This document shows positions 17,861 through 26,325 of a stretch of 64,000 bases of DNA, piece by piece. The notes beneath the pieces were generated by a model. That model had not been told where the DNA came from. It did no database searches and saw nothing but the letters and a program-made list of their open reading frames with translations. The position numbers were made by a program, and so were the translations under genes. The first letter of the stretch is position 1; every line of letters begins with the position of its first letter. Source of the DNA: CAZOZZ01 sp965262425 (GTDB taxonomy: Bacteria; Acidobacteriota; Terriglobia; 20CM-2-55-15); the NCBI GenBank assembly GCA_965262425.1, contig OZ253536.1:3472001-3536000 (forward strand). The letters are read 5' to 3'.

Positions 17861-18174
17861 TGTCTAGGATCGATACCATAAAAGGCTTCCTCGAGGACGA
17901 CCCTAAGGACTCGTTCTCACGCTACGCCCTGGCGCTGGAATACGTAAAACTGGATCGTTGGGACGACGCGATTCAGGAATTCGAAAGGGTCATTTCGAAC
18001 GATGCGGAATACGTCGCCACGTATTACCAGTTGGCGAAGGCTTACGAACACCAGGAGCAAAGAGACAAGGCGGAAGCCACTTACCGCACTGGAATGGCAG
18101 TTGCGATCGGCGCTAAAGACATGCACACCGTCAGCGAACTCCGGGAGGCCATGAACGCCCTTCTGGAGAGTTAG
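17860..18174 (+). CDS. Small TPR-repeat protein
   Basis: 104 residues with two to three tetratricopeptide repeats: FSRYALALEYVKLDRWDDAI, EYVATYYQLAKAYEHQEQRD and a third helix pair to the C-terminus. It probably mediates protein contacts; no enzymatic residues are seen. The start ATG shares its A with the TGA of the QueD-like gene, and its stop shares one base with the GTG of the next small membrane gene. The three are therefore a coupled mini-operon. Confidence 0.82.
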   Translation: MSRIDTIKGFLEDDPKDSFSRYALALEYVKLDRWDDAIQEFERVISNDAEYVATYYQLAKAYEHQEQRDKAEATYRTGMAVAIGAKDMHTVSELREAMNALLES

Positions 18175-18326
18175 TGTCCGCTCCTGAAGAAGAGCCATCC
18201 TTCCTCTCCACCATCCTGGGCTCAGCCATCCCCCTGGTCGTCGCAATCGGAATCGCCGCCCTCAGCGCGTTCCTCTTCTACATGTTTTGGTTCGGCGTCG
18301 GAGGGGCGTTCGACTGGATCTTCTAA
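18174..18326 (+). CDS. 50-residue single-pass membrane protein
   Basis: A GTG overlapping the TPR gene stop (TAGTG) opens a 50-residue reading frame. An acidic start (VSAPEEEPSFLST) is followed by one long hydrophobic segment (about residues 14-40, ILGSAIPLVVAIGIAALSAF and on) and a Phe/Gly/Trp-rich end (GGAFDWIF). It probably inserts in the inner membrane. Translational coupling supports reality, and function may relate to the TPR partner. It ends 15 bases before the IS630-family element. Confidence 0.65.
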   Translation: MSAPEEEPSFLSTILGSAIPLVVAIGIAALSAFLFYMFWFGVGGAFDWIF

Positions 18327-18343
18327 ACAACCAGTTTTCGCTA

Positions 18344-19494
18344 GTGGTCCCCGTCAAACAGACTGTAACTTATCGAGCTTCTTTCGGGCACGTTGAACTT
18401 TTTCAAGAATATCGGAAGCCGTTGCGGTCCAAATGAAGGGCTTCGGGTTCTGATTGTGACCCCCGACATATTCCTCCACGGCCTGGATTAGCTCAGGAAT
18501 CGAATGGAAAACCCCGCGCCGAAGCCGTTGTTCGGAAAGATCCCGGAAGAAGCGTTCGACCATGTTCAGCCAGGATGCACTGGTCGGTGTGAAGTGCACA
18601 TGAAAGCGCGTGTTGCGCTTCAACCAGTTGACGACTTTCTGATGTTTGTGCGTGGCGTAGTTGTCGCAAATGATATGGATCTGTTTGTCTTTCGGCACGG
18701 AACGTTTGATCTGATTGAGAAACCGGATCCATTCCTGATGACGATGCTTCGGCATACAGGTCCCGATAATCGAGCCGTCCAGCGTATTGAGCGCGGCGAA
18801 CATCGTGGTCGTCCCGTTGCGTTTGTAGTCGTGGGTGAGGGTGCCGCACCGCCCCTTCTTCAGAGGTAACCCGGGTTGCGTGCGGTCCAGGGCCTGCATC
18901 TGGCTCTTCTCATCGCAGGACAAAACAATGGCGTTTTCCGGAGGGTTCAGATACAAACCGACCACATCCTCCAACTTCTCGACAAATTGTTTGTCGTTGG
19001 AAAGTTTGAAGGTGCGTGCCAGATGAGGCTTCAAGCCATGAGCCCGCCAGATTCTCCCTACCGTGGACTCGCTGACGCCGGTTGCCCTGGCCATCAAGGA
19101 CCGGCTCCAGTGCGTGGCGTTCGGAGGCTTCCCTTCGACCGTCTTCTTCACGATCCGGGCCCGCTTCCGGCGGCCGATCGAGGGAATCCGTCCACTGCGG
19201 GAAGCGTCCTTTTCGATTCCCCCGAGGCCATCTTCAACGAAACGATCGCGCCAACGTCCGGCCTTTTGACGAGTGATGTCCAACTTGGCAGCGATCTCCT
19301 GATTGTCCAGACCCCCGGCGGCCAGCAAGACAATTCGAGATCGTTCCGCCAACCGGACCGCCACACTGCGGCTTCGGCTCAGTCGCTCCAGTTCCTTCCG
19401 CACAGGAATGTCCAATTTAATCGTCGGTGCTCTCCTCATATATACTCAGACGTAGGAAAGCTGAATAAGTTACATTAACTGTGACGGACTACAC
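18344..19494. mobile_element. IS630-family insertion sequence with TA duplication
   Basis: The element is flanked by TA at 18342-18343 and 19495-19496, the target site of IS630/Tc1-mariner elements. Its ends read GTGGTCCCCGTCA on the left and GTGTAGTCCGTCA on the inverted right. An inner shared block TGTAACTTAT appears on both sides, so the imperfect terminal repeats cover about 36 bp. It carries one intact transposase. The left tip matches the tips of the MITE at 59025-59292. Confidence 0.88.
18354..19439 (-). CDS. IS630-family transposase
   Basis: 361 residues: an N-terminal pair of helix-turn-helix domains (LDNQEIAAKLDITRQKAGRW and ATGVSESTVGRIWRAHGLK), then the DDE catalytic core. The three acidic residues sit in VLSCDEKSQ, IICDNYATHKH and WLNMVERFF. 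The reading frame is uninterrupted, so the enzyme may be active. It lies between the small membrane gene and the 3' end of ligD. Confidence 0.93.
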   Translation of the reverse strand: MRRAPTIKLDIPVRKELERLSRSRSVAVRLAERSRIVLLAAGGLDNQEIAAKLDITRQKAGRWRDRFVEDGLGGIEKDASRSGRIPSIGRRKRARIVKKTVEGKPPNATHWSRSLMARATGVSESTVGRIWRAHGLKPHLARTFKLSNDKQFVEKLEDVVGLYLNPPENAIVLSCDEKSQMQALDRTQPGLPLKKGRCGTLTHDYKRNGTTTMFAALNTLDGSIIGTCMPKHRHQEWIRFLNQIKRSVPKDKQIHIICDNYATHKHQKVVNWLKRNTRFHVHFTPTSASWLNMVERFFRDLSEQRLRRGVFHSIPELIQAVEEYVGGHNQNPKPFIWTATASDILEKVQRARKKLDKLQSV

Positions 19495-19546
19495 TAGGTG
19501 TTCTCCCTGACTTCGCGGTGAATCCCCTCTTCCCGATTCCCGGCTG

Positions 19547-22123
19547 TCACCGGGATTTCCGTCCTGCCAGAGCATCCAGGAACGGCGCAATGTCCTGACG
19601 GTCGGTCAGGACGGGCGCAAACAAGTCTCCGACGCGTTTCAGCCGTCGTTTCATGTTCTTGATATTGAATTTTCGAGGGTCGATCGATCGCCGGAGTTCC
19701 TCCCAGCGCAAGGGGGCTGAAACCGGAGCGCCGGGCCGGGCACGCGGCGAATAAACCGAGGCGACGGTCTTGCCTTTGACGTTCTGGAGGTAATCGATGT
19801 AGATGTTCTTCGGTCTTCGGGCCACAACACGCTCGATGGTGGCCCATTCGGGCACACGCGACACGATGATCGAAGCAATGGCCTCGGCAAAGATCCGGAC
19901 ATCCTGGTATGTAAACGTGTCCTCCAGGATCGGCAGGTAGATGTGGATGCCGCTCGCACCGGAGGTCTTCGGGTACCCCCTGAGATTGAGTTCGTCCAAG
20001 ACTTTTTTCAATTCCAGCGCCACTTTCTGCACCATTCGATACGGGGCCTCGACAGGGTCCAGGTCGAAGATGATGTAGTCGGGATGATCGATGTGGCCAA
20101 GCCGGGAACTCCAGGGATTCTGTGTGATGCCGCCCATGTTGGCGAGATAGACCAGCATCTCTCGATCGGCGCCAATGAAGTACCTTGAGTGCTTTTCGCC
20201 TGTTTCGCCGGGGAACCGGTGGGTCCGAAGCCAGTCCGGCGTGTAGTCGGGAGCATCCTGCTGGTAGAAATAATCTCCGTGGATTCCGTCCGGGTACCGC
20301 TTGAGAACTAACGGTCGGTCCATCAGGTAGGGTCCGAGGACATCGGCGATTTCATCGTAATAGCGAATCAAATCCCCCTTGGTAAAACCGTCTTCCGGCC
20401 AGAAGGTTTTCGTGAGGTTGGTGAGCTTGACGCGAGTCTGTGAATCCGGCTCGCCGGCACTGCCCGGTTCAGGTTCCGGCGATGGCTTCGGTGGCAATTC
20501 AACGACCGCCTCCGGTTCTTCCCTGAGAACACAATCTCCCGGATCGACGTCATCCCTGAACCGCTGGAATATCGGAGCCCGCAACTTACCATCGAGGGTC
20601 CACTCGTTGAACTTGACCTCACAGACCAGTTTGGGTTGAACCCAGTTCGTTTTGGACAATTCCCTGGGGATGTCCGTCAACGGGGCCCGTTTCCTCGTCA
20701 GGGGCATGAGCATCTCGTGCGCCTGTCGAAGGCCGTTATCGTCGAAGCCGCTTCCGGCTCGTCCGACATATACAATCTGGCCGGAATGGTCGTAGAGGCC
20801 CAAAACCAGTGCTCCAAAAAATTTTCTCGTGGCCGCCGGAGCTGTGAACCCGATCACGACAAAATCCTCACTGCGCGTTGTCTTGATCTTCAACCACAGA
20901 CGTGAACGTCGTTGATGATAAGTGCTGTCTTTCCGCTTCGCGACGACACCCTCGAGATCATGTTCCGCGGCCACACGGAAAAATTCCTGCCCCTGGCCTT
21001 CGACGTGATCCGAATAGCGAATCCATCCCTCGTTGCTGGGAATCAATTTCCGGAGTACCGATTTGCGGTCCAGGACCGGGAATTCCCTCAGGCTATAGCC
21101 GTTGATGTAGAGCAGATCGAAAGCATAGAGGAAGACCGGTATCGCCCGTTCGGCCTTCTCGATGTCGGACTCTTGCGACAGATTAATCCGGGGTTGAATC
21201 AGGCTGAATCTGGAACGTCCCTCTTCATCGAAGGCCACAATTTCCCCGTCCAGAACGACCGTGTCGGCCGGGACGGTTTGAAGCGCGCGAACAAGACCGG
21301 GGAATCGTCGTGTTAACGATCGCTGGTTGCGGCTCAGCAACTCGACCCGGTCGCCGTCCTTGATGGCGATCGCACGGATACCATCCAGCTTGAGCTCGAA
21401 AATCCAATCGTCATCGTCGAACGGCTGCTCGGATAGCGTGGCGAGCATGGGTAAAATTTCTCGAGGAATCTTGGTGCGACGCTTCTTCTTGATCCCCCTG
21501 GCCTCCAGTTCGCGCTCGACGTCGGCATGCCAGTGCCGTGCACTGGCTCCACCGTCGCCGATCTGTTCAACCGTGCGGCCGGACACGACCGACTCGGGGC
21601 GGTCCACGGTCACGTCAGATTCCGAAGCGGCAGAATCGCGCACCTTGAAGAAAATCCATTGGCGTTCCTCTCTGCGAGTACGAACCAGCACCCACTCGCC
21701 GGCCAACTTCCTCCCCTTCAATATGAAATGAAACTTCCCCTTCTTCCAGCCTGCTTCGGACGTGGCAGGATCGACCATTTCATAGGTCCCGTGGTCCCAG
21801 ACGATTACCTTTCCGGCGCCATAGTTCCCTTTGGGAATAACGCCCTCGAACCCACCATAGTCGACGGGGTGGTCTTCGGTTTGAACGGCAAGTCGCTTCT
21901 CGGCAGGATCCAGCGATGGACCCTTGGGGACTGCCCAGGAACGGAGTACCCCTTCCATTTTCAGGCGCAGGTCGTAATGGAGTCGCGTCGCGTGGTGTTT
22001 CTGAATGACGAAAGAGTTGCCGCTCGGTCGTTTCAGATCGCCGACCGGCTCGGGGGTCCGGTCGAATTGCCGTTTCTTGTGGTATTCGTTAAGGCCCATC
22101 GTGCCAATGCCATTTGGGTTCAC
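19547..22123 (-). CDS. ligD: Multifunctional DNA ligase D
   Basis: An 858-residue protein with three domains. The 3'-phosphoesterase is at about 35-150 (HHATRLHYDLRL, DHPVDYGGFEG). The ATP-dependent ligase is at about 225-530, with nucleotidyl-accepting Lys245 in FELKLDGIR. The primase-like polymerase is at about 575-850 (KTFWPEDGFTKGDLIRYY, IIFDLDP). LigD performs bacterial non-homologous end joining with Ku, but no Ku gene lies in this window. The order phosphoesterase-ligase-polymerase is one of the known natural orders. The start is a GTG at 22123; an ATG at 22099 is equally possible. Confidence 0.93.
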   Translation of the reverse strand: MNPNGIGTMGLNEYHKKRQFDRTPEPVGDLKRPSGNSFVIQKHHATRLHYDLRLKMEGVLRSWAVPKGPSLDPAEKRLAVQTEDHPVDYGGFEGVIPKGNYGAGKVIVWDHGTYEMVDPATSEAGWKKGKFHFILKGRKLAGEWVLVRTRREERQWIFFKVRDSAASESDVTVDRPESVVSGRTVEQIGDGGASARHWHADVERELEARGIKKKRRTKIPREILPMLATLSEQPFDDDDWIFELKLDGIRAIAIKDGDRVELLSRNQRSLTRRFPGLVRALQTVPADTVVLDGEIVAFDEEGRSRFSLIQPRINLSQESDIEKAERAIPVFLYAFDLLYINGYSLREFPVLDRKSVLRKLIPSNEGWIRYSDHVEGQGQEFFRVAAEHDLEGVVAKRKDSTYHQRRSRLWLKIKTTRSEDFVVIGFTAPAATRKFFGALVLGLYDHSGQIVYVGRAGSGFDDNGLRQAHEMLMPLTRKRAPLTDIPRELSKTNWVQPKLVCEVKFNEWTLDGKLRAPIFQRFRDDVDPGDCVLREEPEAVVELPPKPSPEPEPGSAGEPDSQTRVKLTNLTKTFWPEDGFTKGDLIRYYDEIADVLGPYLMDRPLVLKRYPDGIHGDYFYQQDAPDYTPDWLRTHRFPGETGEKHSRYFIGADREMLVYLANMGGITQNPWSSRLGHIDHPDYIIFDLDPVEAPYRMVQKVALELKKVLDELNLRGYPKTSGASGIHIYLPILEDTFTYQDVRIFAEAIASIIVSRVPEWATIERVVARRPKNIYIDYLQNVKGKTVASVYSPRARPGAPVSAPLRWEELRRSIDPRKFNIKNMKRRLKRVGDLFAPVLTDRQDIAPFLDALAGRKSR

Positions 22124-22167
22124 CCGTCCACATAAGGAGGGCGACCGGCTACTGTATACTACGTGCC

Positions 22168-22437
22168 ATGGGTAAGCTGAGGATCAAAAAGAAAGAGGCG
22201 GTCCTTCCGTTTCGCCAGACCGTTGCATACAGATTCATTATCCTGGCTGTCGTCTTCGTCGTGTTTCTGTTTGCCGCCTACCAGATGGTTTCAGCCCTCC
22301 TGGTCGGAAACACGACCAATTTCATCATCGCCGCGGTCCTTGCCGTGACGACCGCCGTAACCGCCTACTTCAACCTGGAACGTATGAAGGAGGCGAAGGT
22401 TCCGAAGAAAACACTGCAACGGATGAAGCGGCGATGA
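22168..22437 (+). CDS. Small two-helix membrane protein
   Basis: 89 residues with a basic start (MGKLRIKKKEAVLPF) and two hydrophobic segments (about 24-44 and 51-70). The C-terminus is basic (RMKEAKVPKKTLQRMKRR). No family was recognised. It lies divergent from ligD, and its stop overlaps the ATG of the following TPR gene by four bases (ATGA), so the two are probably co-translated. Confidence 0.65.
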   Translation: MGKLRIKKKEAVLPFRQTVAYRFIILAVVFVVFLFAAYQMVSALLVGNTTNFIIAAVLAVTTAVTAYFNLERMKEAKVPKKTLQRMKRR

Positions 22438-23315
22438 GCCTCGGCCTGATTGTCCTGCTCACCCTGACTCCCACGCAACAACCGATTCCGCAGATCCTGA
22501 ACGCAACCGCCGGCGAGTACTCGCTGGAATTCTACGAGGGGCTCGAAGGCCCGCTGTTTGACCAGGCCCAGCAGCTATACCTTGAAGGTCGGTACGAAGA
22601 AGCTTCCGATGCCTTCCTTCGACTCTACGAAACGACGTCCCACCCCGTTGCCTTGTTTCTGGCCGGCAACGGCCTGTACAGGCTCGACCGCGTAGACCAG
22701 GCGATCGCCCATTACAAGCGTGCCGTTGGTGAAGGTCTCGGGCTGATGCCCGACGTCCATTACAATCTGGCAAACGCTTACTACGCCAGATACATGAAGG
22801 ATGAGGCTATCGCGGAGTTCAGAGAGGTATTGGCGTTGACCGACGACACCGACGCCATGGCACATTACCACCTGGGAATACTCCTGGACGGAGAGGGTGA
22901 ACACGCCGAATCCATCGAACACTACAGAAAGACCGTGGAGCTGACCAACGACGGGGAGCCGATGGCGCGACAACATCTGGGCGTCGCCCATTTCATGAAT
23001 GGAGACTACGAAGACTCCGCTCGCGAGTTGGAAATCTATATCGGGATGGTACCCGACGATCCGGGAGGTTACCTCAACCTTGGAATCGCGCTTCGATACG
23101 TCGGCAAGCTCAACCAGGCCGTCGAGCAACTGCAAAGAGCTCTGATCGAGAGCAAGGATCAACTACCCGCCGCCCACTACCAACTGGCCCTGATCCTCGC
23201 CGATCGCAAAGAATACGAACGCTCGCTCGAACATTTCGAAGACGCGATCTCACAGGGCCATACCAGCCCGAAAATCCAACAGGAATACGAAGAGGTCAAG
23301 CGTAAGGTCCCGTAA
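22434..23315 (+). CDS. Exported TPR-repeat protein
   Basis: The 293-residue protein has a short hydrophobic N-terminus (MSLGLIVLLTLTPTQQPIPQ), a possible signal peptide. About six tetratricopeptide repeats follow, for example DVHYNLANAYYARYMKDEAI, AMAHYHLGILLDGEGEHAES and GYLNLGIALRYVGKLNQAV. It is probably a periplasmic scaffold coupled to the small membrane protein before it. No catalytic site is visible. Confidence 0.8.
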   Translation: MSLGLIVLLTLTPTQQPIPQILNATAGEYSLEFYEGLEGPLFDQAQQLYLEGRYEEASDAFLRLYETTSHPVALFLAGNGLYRLDRVDQAIAHYKRAVGEGLGLMPDVHYNLANAYYARYMKDEAIAEFREVLALTDDTDAMAHYHLGILLDGEGEHAESIEHYRKTVELTNDGEPMARQHLGVAHFMNGDYEDSARELEIYIGMVPDDPGGYLNLGIALRYVGKLNQAVEQLQRALIESKDQLPAAHYQLALILADRKEYERSLEHFEDAISQGHTSPKIQQEYEEVKRKVP

Positions 23316-23340
23316 TTCCCACTTTGACTTCGATTTCTTT

Positions 23341-23430
23341 CAACACAAAGACACGAAGTCAACGAAGGTCGAAGAACAAGACAAGACAATCCTTCTTCGT
23401 GCTCTTCGTGCTCTTCGTGTCTTCGTGTTG
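23341..23430. repeat. Intergenic inverted repeat, CAACACnAAGACACGAAG family, copy 1
   Basis: The left end CAACACAAAGACACGAAG and the right end CTTCGTGTCTTCGTGTTG form an imperfect palindrome. CTTCGTG is tandemly repeated on the right side. It sits between convergent genes and may form a large hairpin. Related copies are at 24736-24808 and 35094-35187. Confidence 0.75.
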
Positions 23431-23450
23431 AATCCCCGCTTCCCCGAGCA

Positions 23451-24620
23451 TCAGTTCTTCTCGGTGGGAACTTGAGACTTGTCGTCGCTCGTCACGACTA
23501 CCCGGGGCACGACTTGAGTGGAGCGGCCCAGTTCGTAGAGCGTCAGGATCAACGCCATCGAGTGGGACAGGAACCAGAACGGGGCGAACCAGGCGGCGGC
23601 TCCAAGCCGGCGTGAATAGCAGAAATAACTGGTCGCCATCAGGCTATAGCTGAAAGCGGAAAAGTACAGGATGCCCAGGCTGGAGAAACCCGTCTGGTCT
23701 CCGAATATCCCGAACAAAATCCCGACTACTGAAACAATGGAGATCACCGAACTGCCGACGACGAAAGCCACGACACGCCCAAAACTCATCGAATCGGTGT
23801 CCAGACTGGACATCAAAGAACGGACCGAAGCCTCCCGGGAAACCCAACCCGAACCATCTCCCTCGAAAGTTTTGAGGCCCTCCGCCCGGTAGCTCCACAG
23901 CGTCCAGCCCGACTCGTTCAAAATGCCAGGCAACCGGTTAATCCGATTGATGACCGCGTGGGTGTCTCCGTGGAGCAACAGGAAGGGCTCCGTCAGGCTC
24001 ATACGAGTGGATTTCTCACGTCCCTTATCGACCACCCGGATCATGCGCGAAAACCATTCCAGAGAGGGAGCAATCAACTTCTGCAAAAACGAACGACATT
24101 CGATTCCCGGTGAAAGTGCTATTGCGGTGATAGCCTCAGCCGCGGCGAACTCGAGCGCCGATTCGACGGCGAATTTGTTGAGAACGACATCGGTATCGAG
24201 AACCAGTAGCCAGGAACCCCGGACAGAGCCTTGTGCCTGGTCCAGAGCACGAATCCTCTCGGTCTCGCGTTCCAGAGAGAACCGAACCGGGGCCTGACGC
24301 ACCGGAACATGGGACCGCATGGAACAAAATTCCCGCGCCAGACTGACGTGCCGGCCGTCTTCCTCGTTGTAAATCAGCAACAACTCCATAAAGGGATAGG
24401 ACTGCTCGAGGATCGAATTCAACGTCCGTCGGTTCCCTCCTTCCTCGCCGCGGAGAGGCAGGAGAACTGAAACGACTCCCCTCGTCCCGTTGGATCGCCT
24501 CGCCTCCAGGCGAGACCGGCGAGTCAACGCAAACCAGCTTTCGAGGAATACGACCAGGGTGACCAGCGCGGAGATCCAGCATACAAACAGCAAGGCATAT
24601 TGGACCGAGGCGCCAGTCAT
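23451..24620 (-). CDS. Membrane glycosyltransferase, family 2-like
   Basis: 389 residues: an N-terminal membrane helix (about 7-28), a GT-A-like cytoplasmic domain, and about three further membrane helices near 280-360. The start of the nucleotide-sugar fold is VVSVLLPLRGEEGGNRRTL, followed by a DxD-like LLVLDTDVVLN. A Q/RxxRW-type signature is not obvious. The layout resembles ceramide glucosyltransferase and HpnI-like enzymes that glycosylate lipids. The acceptor is unknown and no polysaccharide genes flank it. Confidence 0.72.
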   Translation of the reverse strand: MTGASVQYALLFVCWISALVTLVVFLESWFALTRRSRLEARRSNGTRGVVSVLLPLRGEEGGNRRTLNSILEQSYPFMELLLIYNEEDGRHVSLAREFCSMRSHVPVRQAPVRFSLERETERIRALDQAQGSVRGSWLLVLDTDVVLNKFAVESALEFAAAEAITAIALSPGIECRSFLQKLIAPSLEWFSRMIRVVDKGREKSTRMSLTEPFLLLHGDTHAVINRINRLPGILNESGWTLWSYRAEGLKTFEGDGSGWVSREASVRSLMSSLDTDSMSFGRVVAFVVGSSVISIVSVVGILFGIFGDQTGFSSLGILYFSAFSYSLMATSYFCYSRRLGAAAWFAPFWFLSHSMALILTLYELGRSTQVVPRVVVTSDDKSQVPTEKN

Positions 24621-24735
24621 GTAATCTTTCTAAATCCGGAGTCGGGTCGATGTCAACAAGGAAGGGAGGAGAAAGTCCGAGGTCCAACGTCCAAAGTCAG
24701 AGGAATAGGCATCCAGCTTGACGATAGATTTTCTT

Positions 24736-24808
24736 CAACACGAAGACACGAAGTCAATTAAGTTCGAAGAAACAAGACAAGAAACTCCTTCTTCGTGTCT
24801 TCGTGTTG
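24736..24808. repeat. Intergenic inverted repeat, CAACACGAAGACACGAAG family, copy 2
   Basis: CAACACGAAGACACGAAG at the left and CTTCGTGTCTTCGTGTTG at the right are perfect inverse complements (18 bp). They enclose a 37-base centre containing AAGACAAGAAACTCC. Same family as 23341-23430. Confidence 0.8.
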
Positions 24809-24877
24809 AATTGCTTCGTATGGGTTCGCATCGCCGTTCGGGCCCACGCCGGGACTTTGGACTTTGGACTCAGCGTC

Positions 24878-25504
24878 TTACCGGTAGTAAGGACGGAGGC
24901 GGCGGTATAACTCGGCGGTGGCCTTGCAGTCGGCGAGGCAATAGTGTGCGATCTCGTCCAGTCGACCCTGTTTGAAATACTCACCTACTTTACTGCCGTC
25001 GATCCCGTCTTTAGGAGAGGTTACACCGAAAATCTCGCAAAAAAACTCCAGCGTTCCTTTCTTGTAACGGTCGTAGTTGGTCAAGGTCTCCCGAACGTCA
25101 ACATGGCGATCCGTCGCAAATCGGCGGGTATCCAGATGGAGATCGCGGGGAGCGGGCACGCCCAGGATTGCGCTACGTATGTTGATATAAGGAAAATCGA
25201 ACGACTTTCCGTTGAAAGTCACAAACCGGCTCGGCCGAATCTGCACGAGATCGGCCCAGAAATTGGCCAGCAGCTCCCTTTCGTCGCTCTGGCAATATGC
25301 CCTTTCGCGATCCAGTTCCATCCAGTAGACACCGATACAGATGATCTTGCCGGTGCAGGGGTCCAGGCCGAGGGTATTCAAGACCCGCTCGCGCGCTTCA
25401 TCGTCGGCGACGTTCAACAGGATCTCGCGGGCACGGGGAGAAATGGTCTCGATATCCTGACCGACCGTCTCGATGTCGACGATCAAAGTGGTGTAATTGG
25501 CCAT
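24878..25504 (-). CDS. PolB-type DEDD 3'-5' exonuclease
   Basis: The 208-residue protein has Exo I in TLIVDIETVG, Exo II in VTFNGKSFDFPYINIRS and Exo III in HYCLADCKATAELY. This matches the stand-alone exonucleases related to the B-family polymerase proofreading domain. It probably trims DNA 3' ends; the pathway is unknown. The start ATG at 25504 has AGGATC upstream and removes a non-conserved extension. It lies just downstream of an SDR gene on the same strand. Confidence 0.82.
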   Translation of the reverse strand: MANYTTLIVDIETVGQDIETISPRAREILLNVADDEARERVLNTLGLDPCTGKIICIGVYWMELDRERAYCQSDERELLANFWADLVQIRPSRFVTFNGKSFDFPYINIRSAILGVPAPRDLHLDTRRFATDRHVDVRETLTNYDRYKKGTLEFFCEIFGVTSPKDGIDGSKVGEYFKQGRLDEIAHYCLADCKATAELYRRLRPYYR

Positions 25505-25581
25505 CGATCTGATCCTAGTTGAACGGCGGGACAGATCAGGGGGGAAGTGGTCCGTGGTCAGTGGAGTACCGATCGGAGCCG

Positions 25582-26325
25582 TCACATACGGGCGGTGAGG
25601 CCTCCGTCAACGGTGAGGAGCTGGCCGGTGGTGTAGTTGTCCGGCTCGAGGAACAGGCCGATGGCACGGGCGACGTCATGAGCACGCCCGAACCTCGTGA
25701 TGACGTCTTTCTCGATGTATGGATCGTACTTGCCGCTTCCGACGCTCTTCTCGGCCATCCCGGAAGTGGTCACGCCGGGGGCCACGACGTTCACTCGCAC
25801 GCGATCGGCGCCACCCCATTGTTTGGCCAGAATCCGGGCCGTATGGACGAGGGCGGCCTTGGGAGCCGCATAGGCGGTGCTACCGGGAAAGACGGCAACG
25901 GCCTGCATCGTGGAAACGAAGACGATACTGGCGTCGTTTCCTTTCACCGCTGCGGCAAAGTCACGGGCGAGAAGGACAGGGCCCACAAAGTTGATGCGCG
26001 TGGAAGCCAGCAGGTCGTCCGCTGTCGCGACCTCGATCGGAACCCGTGCAGGTTCTCCGACGAGTGGAACCAGTCCATAGAGGTCTCCCACCCCTCGGGC
26101 TGTCTCTATCAGTTCAATTCTGGTCTTCTCTTCGAGGACATCACCCACGACAACGGTGACCGAAACACCGTATTTCCGCTGGAGATCGGCAGCCAGGGTT
26201 CGTGCCCGATCCGGATTACGGTAACACCCTATGACCGGCACACCGCCACGGGCGGCGACCAACTCAGCAACCGCGGAACCCAACCCACCCGACCCACCGG
26301 ACAAAATGACACTCTTACCTTGCAT
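25582..26325 (-). CDS. Short-chain dehydrogenase/reductase
   Basis: The 247-residue SDR has the cofactor loop LSGGSGGLGSAVAEL (a GxxxGxG variant), a catalytic serine near VSTMQAV and the YxxxK pair in AYAAPKAALVH. The C-terminus DNYTTGQLLTVDGGLT is typical of FabG-like enzymes. The substrate is not predictable. Its ATG follows directly after the TAA of the upstream gene with no spacer, indicating co-translation with the large unknown protein. Confidence 0.88.
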   Translation of the reverse strand: MQGKSVILSGGSGGLGSAVAELVAARGGVPVIGCYRNPDRARTLAADLQRKYGVSVTVVVGDVLEEKTRIELIETARGVGDLYGLVPLVGEPARVPIEVATADDLLASTRINFVGPVLLARDFAAAVKGNDASIVFVSTMQAVAVFPGSTAYAAPKAALVHTARILAKQWGGADRVRVNVVAPGVTTSGMAEKSVGSGKYDPYIEKDVITRFGRAHDVARAIGLFLEPDNYTTGQLLTVDGGLTARM

